NCBI RefSeq assembly: GCF_900109545.1
Contig: NZ_FOAP01000027.1
Span: forward strand, 62,001 to 126,000
Direction: 5' to 3'
Source: Stigmatella aurantiaca
GTDB lineage: Bacteria > Myxococcota > Myxococcia > Myxococcales > Myxococcaceae
DNA: 64,000 nt
The number at the start of each line of letters is the position of its first letter. The first letter of the stretch is position 1. Both the position numbers and the translations under genes were made by a program. Positions 58,441 through 64,000 of this stretch are shown here, piece by piece. Below the pieces are notes generated by a model, which saw only the letters and a program-made list of their open reading frames with translations, was not told where the DNA came from and made no database searches.

Positions 58441-60180
58441 TCAGCGCGGCTGCTGACGCTGAATCCACGCCTCCACATTGGCGCGCAGTTGCAGGAGCGG
58501 GAGGGTGCCATTTTCCAGCACCACCTGATGGAACTGGCGCAGGTCGAACCGGGGCCCGAGCGCCGCCTCCGCCTGGGTGCGCAGCGCGCGGAACTCCAGG
58601 CCTCCCGAGTCATAGGCCGTCAACTGTCCGGGCAGCACCGCGATGCGGTCCGCCAGCTCCTCGGCCACGGCCTGGTTGAAGCGGCCCGTCTCCTTCGCGT
58701 AGGCCGTCACCTGCTCGCGCGTCCATCCATAGAGGTGGAGGCCGGGATCCGCCACCATGCCCCGCGCGGGCCAGGCGCGGCGGGCAATCTTGGCGGTGTC
58801 GCTGTCATAGAGCCCCAGCTCCTCCGAGAGGGCTTCCGCGTAGCGGGCCCACCCTTCGGCGTACGCGGAGTTGAACGCCAGCCGGGAGAGGTCGCTCTGG
58901 GCCGCGGCGTGCGCGGTGGCGGCTTGCAGGTGGTGTCCCGGCCAGGCCTCGTGCAGCGCGGTGATCGCCGCATCCGAGCGCAGCTGCTCCTTCCAGTCAT
59001 CGAGCTGCAACATGTAGCGTGAGGGCTTCGCCGGATCCGGCTCGAACTCGTAATGCGAGCTGACCCCCGAGCCCTTCATGTAGTCCGGGTAGGGGCGCAC
59101 CTCCAGGGCGTGGGAGGGCATCTTCAGGAAGCTGCCCTTGCACACCTGCTGGGCCTTCTCGACGAGCTCCCGCGAGTAGCGGAAGACCTCCTCCTCGGAG
59201 GTGAAGCGGTTGGCGGGGTCCGTCCTCAGCCGGGCGATGATCTCCGCGAAGTCGCTGGTGCCGAAGGCCTTCTGTCCCAGGGCCTTCACCTCGGCGACGT
59301 TCTTCGCGACCGTCTGCTGCCCGAGCTCGAACACCTCCTGGGGCGAGCGGTCGAGCGTCGTGAAGACGCGCAGGTAGGCCGCGTAGCACGCCTTGCCGTT
59401 GGGCAGCGCGGACAGCCCCAGGCTGTCGCGGGCCTTGGGCAGATACGTCTTCTCCAGGAACTGGCGGTACTTCTGGAGGGCGGGATAGACGCGCGTGGTG
59501 ACAACGGCGGTGAAGGCCTTTTGGAAGGCTACGTCATTGGAGCGCTTGGCGGGGGAGGCGAAGGCCGAGTCCCCGGGCTTGGCGGCGAGCAGACCGTCGA
59601 GCTGCTTGAGGACCCGGCGCACCACGGACTTGGGCACCGAGTACCCCTGGGCGAGCCCCGCGCGGAGCTGGGAGATCTCCGTATCGACATAGCGGGGAAC
59701 CGAGCGCCACCGCTGGAGGGCTTGCTCGCGCAGCGCTGCGGTCTCGATGGGCTGCTTCTCGGCGAACTCCGGAAACTGGAGCTGCCAGCCGAACATGTGC
59801 GAGACGGCCCACTGCTCGGAATGGCAGACGCGCAGGCCCCGGTTGGCCTCCAGCATCTCCCGGAGAATGGCGTATGTGGAGAGGTCCGTCCCCTGGAGCG
59901 CCTTCGCGTCGAGGGCGTTCAGCCGGGCCCAGAGCGCGTCCTCCTGACGCTCCAGGGCCCGCAGCGCCTGGGGGCTGTGGTCCGCGAAGCGGCCATGCGT
60001 GGGCGGGGTCAGCCCGTTGAAGTACGCGAGGGTGGGCTCCGCCTCCAGGCTCAGGGCCACCATCTGGGTGGCAAGCGCCTGGACTTCTTCGGAGGCAGAG
60101 GGCGCGGCGTGCGCGCTCCCGGCGGCCCACAGCAGGACAAGGCCCGGGAGCAGGCGCCAGGCGGGACGGGAAAAGCTCAT
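58441..60180 (-). CDS. Secreted DUF885 family peptidase-like protein
   Basis: 579 residues with a Sec signal ending GSAHAAP. DUF885 members are all-helical zinc peptidase-like proteins; the candidate site is ITALHEAWPGHHLQAA, an H-E-x4-G-H-H motif, followed by NSAYAEGWARYAEALSEELG with the downstream Glu. QLTAYDSGGLEFRALR near the end is also conserved in the family. ATG at 60180 overlaps the small lipoprotein stop upstream (ATGA), so translation is coupled. The substrate is probably a peptide. Confidence 0.88.
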   Translation of the reverse strand: MSFSRPAWRLLPGLVLLWAAGSAHAAPSASEEVQALATQMVALSLEAEPTLAYFNGLTPPTHGRFADHSPQALRALERQEDALWARLNALDAKALQGTDLSTYAILREMLEANRGLRVCHSEQWAVSHMFGWQLQFPEFAEKQPIETAALREQALQRWRSVPRYVDTEISQLRAGLAQGYSVPKSVVRRVLKQLDGLLAAKPGDSAFASPAKRSNDVAFQKAFTAVVTTRVYPALQKYRQFLEKTYLPKARDSLGLSALPNGKACYAAYLRVFTTLDRSPQEVFELGQQTVAKNVAEVKALGQKAFGTSDFAEIIARLRTDPANRFTSEEEVFRYSRELVEKAQQVCKGSFLKMPSHALEVRPYPDYMKGSGVSSHYEFEPDPAKPSRYMLQLDDWKEQLRSDAAITALHEAWPGHHLQAATAHAAAQSDLSRLAFNSAYAEGWARYAEALSEELGLYDSDTAKIARRAWPARGMVADPGLHLYGWTREQVTAYAKETGRFNQAVAEELADRIAVLPGQLTAYDSGGLEFRALRTQAEAALGPRFDLRQFHQVVLENGTLPLLQLRANVEAWIQRQQPR

Positions 60181-60539
60181 GGCCCCGAGTTTGACACGGG
60201 CTCGTCGCAGGCGTCTCCGTCGCAAGTGCCCGTGCACACCGCCTGCGAGGGGAAGGACTCCAGGATGGCGCACTCCGTTCCCCCCGTACACGCGAGGTAG
60301 TCGGTACAGAGGGTTTTCAAATCCACACAGCGTGCCTTCGTCACGCCATCCAAGGTCATGTACACACAGTTCCGGTGCGGGAGGGAGCAGGAGGGCAGGT
60401 CCACGCCGCATTCGGCCAGCTCATCCAGGGAGCTTCCCTCGCGCAGGGTCAACCGGCCCTGGCGCAGCGGCTCCTTCGAATCGCTTCCACAGGCACTCAC
60501 GGCACTCAGGGCAAGCACACACAGCAGCAGTCGCGTCAT
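60177..60539 (-). CDS. Small cysteine-rich lipoprotein coupled to DUF885
   Basis: 120 residues: signal MTRLLLCVLALSAVSAC with lipobox VSAC, then a mature domain with about ten cysteines (AECGVDLPSCSLPHRNC, ARCVDLKTLCTDYLAC, CTGTCDGDACDE). GGAAAGGAAG precedes ATG 60539. The stop overlaps the DUF885 start (ATGA). It may anchor, inhibit or fold the peptidase-like protein, but this is inferred from position alone. No similar protein is known to me by name. Confidence 0.78.
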   Translation of the reverse strand: MTRLLLCVLALSAVSACGSDSKEPLRQGRLTLREGSSLDELAECGVDLPSCSLPHRNCVYMTLDGVTKARCVDLKTLCTDYLACTGGTECAILESFPSQAVCTGTCDGDACDEPVSNSGP

Positions 60540-60735
60540 CGAGGGGCTTCCTTTCCAGAAGAGAACGGCCAGGCACCAGAGCAAGGCGCGGGCCACGGCG
60601 CGGGCCACCAGATCTCCCCGTGTTAGCGAGCCCTGTGCCGGGGGCCTTCTCAAAAAGTTGAGGTCCGTGGGGTTTTTCTGTTTGGCGGACGGTGCCTTGT
60701 GCTTGGGTCCTGCCCTCCTCGGGAGGCCGGCACGC

Positions 60736-61764
60736 ATGAGGCTGATGAAGGCATTGGGACAGGCGCAGTTCGGTGGGACGGAGGTCTTGAAGGAAGTCGT
60801 CCTTCCCGTTCCCGAGCTCCGGGCCACCGACCTGCTGGTGCGCGTCAAGGCGGTGGGCATCAACCCCGTGGACACGAGGGTGCGCAGCAACGCCGCGGGC
60901 CATGGCCAGTTCCAGCAGGAGGAGGTGCGCGTCACGGGCTGGGACGGCGCGGGCATGGTGGAGGAGGTGGGCTCGGCGGTCGGGGGGCGCTTCCGTCCCG
61001 GAGACGAGGTCTTCTTCGCGGGAGACCTGGCCCGCCGGGGATGCCATGCTGAGTACGTGGCGGTGGACGCGCGCGTGGCCGGACGAAAGCCTGCCTCGCT
61101 GTCCTTCGCGGAGTCCGCCGCCATTCCCCTGGCGGCGCTGGCGGTCTGGGAGGGGATGATCGAAGGCTGCGGCATTCCCCGCGAGCCCCGGATGGGCCCT
61201 CCCCAGCGGGCCCTGGTCGTGGGCGGCGCGGGAGGCGTGGGCTCCCTGGGCATTCAAATCCTCTCCCGCGTGTGTGGCCTGCAAGTGATTGCGACGGCCT
61301 CCCGGCGCGAGAGCGCGGAGCACTGCCGGCTGATGGGCGCCTCCGGGGTCATCGATCATTACAAGAACATGAAGGAGCAGCTCGCCTCGCAAGGGATTCC
61401 CGCGGTGGACTACGTGCTGAACACCGCCGACCCGAACACCAACTTCGATGCGCTGGTGGCGCTGCTGGCCCCGCTGGGAAAGATGTGCTGCTTGCAGCCC
61501 ATGACCAAGCCCGCGAACCTGGCCCCGCTCTTCCTGCGGCGCCTCTCGGTGGTGTTCGAGGCGGTGTTCGCGCGCCCGCTGCTCCGCGCCTCACCGGAGG
61601 CACAGGGCGCCATCCTGGACCACGTCTCCATGCTGCTGGATGCCGGGACGCTGCGCACCACGCTGGTGAAGAAGCTGCCCTGGACGGTGGCGGCGCTGGC
61701 CGAGGCCCACGCGCTCAGCGAGAGCGGCCGGGCCATGGGCAAGACGGTGCTCGCGCCCGTGTGA
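60736..61764 (+). CDS. Zinc-independent MDR alcohol dehydrogenase/quinone oxidoreductase
   Basis: 342 residues of the medium-chain reductase family, quinone oxidoreductase branch. VRVKAVGINPVDTRVRSN, GWDGAGMVEEVGSAV, FRPGDEVFFAGDLARRGCHAEYV, SFAESAAIPLAALAVWEGM and VVGGAGGVGSLGIQI (NAD(P)H site) are in the usual order. No catalytic zinc Cys/His set is apparent. It reduces quinones or enones with NADPH. ATG 60736 has GGGAGG upstream; ATG 60745 is an alternative. It stands between divergent small lipoprotein and convergent helicase genes. Confidence 0.88.
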   Translation: MRLMKALGQAQFGGTEVLKEVVLPVPELRATDLLVRVKAVGINPVDTRVRSNAAGHGQFQQEEVRVTGWDGAGMVEEVGSAVGGRFRPGDEVFFAGDLARRGCHAEYVAVDARVAGRKPASLSFAESAAIPLAALAVWEGMIEGCGIPREPRMGPPQRALVVGGAGGVGSLGIQILSRVCGLQVIATASRRESAEHCRLMGASGVIDHYKNMKEQLASQGIPAVDYVLNTADPNTNFDALVALLAPLGKMCCLQPMTKPANLAPLFLRRLSVVFEAVFARPLLRASPEAQGAILDHVSMLLDAGTLRTTLVKKLPWTVAALAEAHALSESGRAMGKTVLAPV

Positions 61765-61774
61765 GGCGCGGCGG

Positions 61775-63031
61775 CTACGGGGACTTGCGCTTGTGCGAGC
61801 GGGCGTGCCGTCCCGGCTCCTGGCTGGGCTCGCGCTTCGAGACGCCGTGGTCCTGCTGGGGCGGGCCCGGGTCCTTCTGGGCCGCGAGGTGGCGCTGCCA
61901 CTCCTCCTGGAAGACGGGGTCCTCGCGCGGCACCGGCCGGCGCGGCACCTTCGCGCGCATGATGCTCTCGATGCGCGCCAGCGTGGGGTTGTCTCTCGGG
62001 GTGGCGAACGTGGTGGCCACGCCGCTGGCCTGGGCCCGCGCCGTGCGGCCAATGCGGTGCACGTAGTCCTCCGGCGCGTGCGGCAAGTCGTAGTTGATGA
62101 CGTGCCCCACCGCCTCCACGTCCAGCCCTCGCGCCGCGATGTCCGTGGCCACCAGACAGCGGCACGTGCCCTGGCGGAAGGCGTCCAGCGCTTGCTTGCG
62201 CTGGGCCTGTGTGCGGTCCGCGTGCAGCACCTCGCACGGGTAGCCCGCGCGTTGCAGCGCCTTGTGGACCTTGTCCGCGCGCTCCTTCGTCCGGGTGAAG
62301 ATGAGCGCCGTGCCCTCGCTCTTCCGCATCAGCGTGAGCAGCAGCGCGGACTTCTCCTCCGCCTTCACGTTGTACAGCCGCTGCTCGGCGCGCTCGGCGG
62401 GCGTGCCGCTGCGGGTGACTTCCACGCGCACCGGCTGGTACAGCCGCTCGCGCACGAAGCGCGTCACATCCGGCCCCAGCGTCGCCGAGAACAGCAGCGT
62501 CTGCCGCCGCCGGGGCAGCGCCTTCAGGATGGTTTCGAGCTGGAACTGGAACCCCATGTCCAGCATCCGGTCCGCCTCGTCCAGCACCAGCGCCTCCAGC
62601 TTGGGAAACGCCACCGCCTGGGAGGCCATCAGGTCCACCAGCCGCCCCGGCGTGGCCAGCACGAACGTGGGGCGCTCTTTCAGCGCCTCCACCTGGGCCG
62701 CCATGTCCTCGCCGCCCACGATGACCGTGTGGGTCAACCCATGGGGCTCGGCGAACAGGCGCACCGGCTCGGCGATCTGCTGCACCAGCTCCCGGGTGGG
62801 GGCCAGCACCAGCCCCAGCAGCCCCTTTCGCCCCGAGAAGCGCTCCACCAGGGGCAGCACGTAGGCGGCCGTCTTGCCCGTGCCCGTGGCCGCGCACCCG
62901 ACGACATCCTTGCCCGCCAGCCCCGGGGGGATGGCCCGCGCCTGGATGGGCGTCGGCTGCGTGAAGCGCGCGCGCTGCAGGGCCTCGAGGGAGGCCGGGG
63001 AGAGGCCGAGCTGGGCGAAGGGAGAGCTCAC
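61775..63031 (-). CDS. DEAD-box RNA helicase, RhlE-like
   Basis: 418 residues. Motifs in order: PTPIQARAIPPGLAG (Q motif), AATGTGKTAAY (I), PTRELVQQ (Ia), TPGRLVDL (Ib), VLDEADRMLD (II, DEAD), FSATL (III), ALIFTRTKERADK (IV), VATDIAARGLDV (V) and HRIGRTARA (VI). A basic low-complexity tail of about 50 residues (SKREPSQEPGRHARSHKRK) probably aids RNA binding. Cytoplasmic; unwinds short RNA duplexes in ribosome assembly or decay. GTG start at 63031. Confidence 0.93.
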   Translation of the reverse strand: MSSPFAQLGLSPASLEALQRARFTQPTPIQARAIPPGLAGKDVVGCAATGTGKTAAYVLPLVERFSGRKGLLGLVLAPTRELVQQIAEPVRLFAEPHGLTHTVIVGGEDMAAQVEALKERPTFVLATPGRLVDLMASQAVAFPKLEALVLDEADRMLDMGFQFQLETILKALPRRRQTLLFSATLGPDVTRFVRERLYQPVRVEVTRSGTPAERAEQRLYNVKAEEKSALLLTLMRKSEGTALIFTRTKERADKVHKALQRAGYPCEVLHADRTQAQRKQALDAFRQGTCRCLVATDIAARGLDVEAVGHVINYDLPHAPEDYVHRIGRTARAQASGVATTFATPRDNPTLARIESIMRAKVPRRPVPREDPVFQEEWQRHLAAQKDPGPPQQDHGVSKREPSQEPGRHARSHKRKSP

Positions 63032-63050
63032 GGCACCGGGAGTATCACCT

Positions 63051-63488
63051 TCAGAGGTGGATGATCTCGATCTCCTTCCACCGGCGTTGCAGGGCCTCCG
63101 CCACCAAGCGCCGGTGGCAGTGCTCAGGGCTCGCCTCGCTGCACAGCAGGCAGCAGGGCTCCTCGAAGAAGGAGCGCTCCAGCGCCTCGATGGCCTGGCG
63201 CTCGCGCATCAGCGCCTGGAACCGGGGCGCGTAGTCCTCCCAGGCCCCCCGGTGCTTCTTGAGGTCATCGAGCATCCCTTGCGTGGGGGCGAGGCTCGGA
63301 AAGGGGTGGTAGCTGGCCCCGCAGAGCGCCTGGAGGAAGTAGCGCAGGTCGTCCCGCTTGGCGAAGGCGGAGAGCTGGGAGGTGGTGTTCAGCCGGGTGT
63401 CGACGAGCTTCTTCATGCCCGCGTGCTTCAGCGCCTCGAAGAACTGCTGGGCGCTCTTCTGGGTGAACCCAATCGTGTAGAGCTTCAT
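63051..63488 (-). CDS. DUF488 family protein
   Basis: 145 residues: MKLYTIGFTQKSAQQFFEALKH, then VDTRLNTTSQLSAFAKRDDLRYFL, and the closing EPCCLLCSEASPEHCHRRLVAEAL with the conserved C-x-x-C and H-C-H-R elements. These are DUF488 features (compact alpha/beta proteins, possible metal binding). Function unknown. ATG at 63488, 19 bases before the helicase start on the same strand, so the two may form a transcript. It diverges from the last gene with 118 bases between starts. Confidence 0.9.
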   Translation of the reverse strand: MKLYTIGFTQKSAQQFFEALKHAGMKKLVDTRLNTTSQLSAFAKRDDLRYFLQALCGASYHPFPSLAPTQGMLDDLKKHRGAWEDYAPRFQALMRERQAIEALERSFFEEPCCLLCSEASPEHCHRRLVAEALQRRWKEIEIIHL

Positions 63489-63606
63489 GGTCTCCTGAGG
63501 CGGCCGGGCAGGCGGGCCCCTCCATGCTATCCGTCATCCTCTCAGAAGGTGGGAACGGGCCCCCCGCTCCCGGCCCGTGGGCCCGGGACGGTAGAGTGCG
63601 TGAGAC

Positions 63607-64000
63607 ATGCGACAGTCCGCTCCCTTCCTGATGCTGCTGGGACTCCTGCTGGCCCTGCCCTCCGTGGCCGGGGCTCCCCGGAAGCATCCACCCTACGTGC
63701 ACGAGATTCGTGACGAGGCCACCTTCTCGCTCTACGCCCACCCGGTGGAGACCGAGGAGATCGGCAAGTTCCTCATCGACGTGAAGACGGACCGCGTCTA
63801 CTTCTTCGACGTCAACCTCTACCGGCTGCACCAGGACTTCGTCATCCGCGCCATCCTGCGCCGACCGATGAGCGAGGAGGAGCGGAGCGCCTACTTCCGG
63901 AACTACCGCGAGGACAAGCCCAGCTACATCCTGGGCTACATCACCCACCACCGCACCGCGAAGCAGTGGACCTTCAGCTACTGGGAGAGCGATAAGATTC
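63607..64000 (+). CDS. Secreted protein cut by the right edge
   Basis: ATG 63607 gives MRQSAPFLMLLGLLLALPSVAG, a clear signal peptide, followed by about 110 mature residues still open at the edge. Visible: YVHEIRDEATFSLYAHPVE, FLIDVKTDRVYFFDVN, RLHQDFVIRAIL, RNYREDKPSYILGYITHH and KQWTFSYWE. Alternating strands suggest a beta-rich domain. No family recognised. The C-terminus lies outside the window, so its length is unknown. Confidence 0.7.
   Translation, partial: MRQSAPFLMLLGLLLALPSVAGAPRKHPPYVHEIRDEATFSLYAHPVETEEIGKFLIDVKTDRVYFFDVNLYRLHQDFVIRAILRRPMSEEERSAYFRNYREDKPSYILGYITHHRTAKQWTFSYWESDKI

Overview
The window is high-GC DNA (roughly 70 percent by eye) with dense genes, GTG starts and strong third-position GC. 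It looks like a fruiting myxobacterium of the Cystobacter/Stigmatella/Archangium type. Support: a TIGR02265/DUF2378 protein (a family restricted to myxobacteria), many cysteine-rich lipoproteins, a PKD plus beta-helix lipoprotein, an MmpL exporter and a large secondary-metabolite-like locus. I saw no rRNA, tRNA, CRISPR array or intact insertion sequence.

Layout. 1-13.1 kb: a GNAT-like protein cut by the left edge, TIGR02265, bioA, two HEAT-type proteins plus an M23-like protein, a cysteine-rich two-gene locus, a lipoprotein serine hydrolase, and a 942-residue repeat/glycine-rich protein followed by a small lipoprotein. 13.26-31.29 kb: a compact biosynthetic locus. A condensation-like protein and an acyl-adenylating ligase diverge from a paaABCD-like multicomponent oxygenase operon, which runs into an MmpL exporter, a LolA-like periplasmic protein and an outer-membrane barrel. 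Next comes a translationally coupled module of fatty acyl-AMP ligase, acyl-CoA dehydrogenase, acyl carrier protein and an alpha-oxoamine synthase carrying two NTF2/SnoaL-like domains. A cupin and a heme-oxygenase-like diiron oxidase run toward it from the far side. Inferred logic: a free fatty acid is adenylated, loaded on the ACP, desaturated, condensed with an amino acid to an aminoketone lipid, further oxidised by two diiron systems, and moved to the outer membrane. The product is unknown.

31.4-40.7 kb: maeB (malic enzyme), a heavy-metal CBA efflux operon with a small His/Cys-rich protein in front, and a peptidoglycan amidase. 40.9-50.0 kb: a catalytically dead IS110-like gene, an AI-2E family permease, a tail-collar protein, two hypothetical genes, a MobA-like/XdhC pair, a degenerate GH18-like gene and a GH37 trehalase with an EF-hand-like loop. 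50.1-64 kb: a beta-helix lipoprotein, a molybdopterin oxidoreductase, a second cysteine-rich locus paralogous to the one at 5.9-7.2 kb, an M19 dipeptidase, a DUF885 protein coupled to a small lipoprotein, an MDR oxidoreductase, a DEAD-box helicase, a DUF488 protein and a secreted protein cut by the right edge.

Limits: everything comes from reading motifs and frames; no database search or structure prediction was run. Start codons were chosen from Shine-Dalgarno spacing and coupling and are uncertain where stated.
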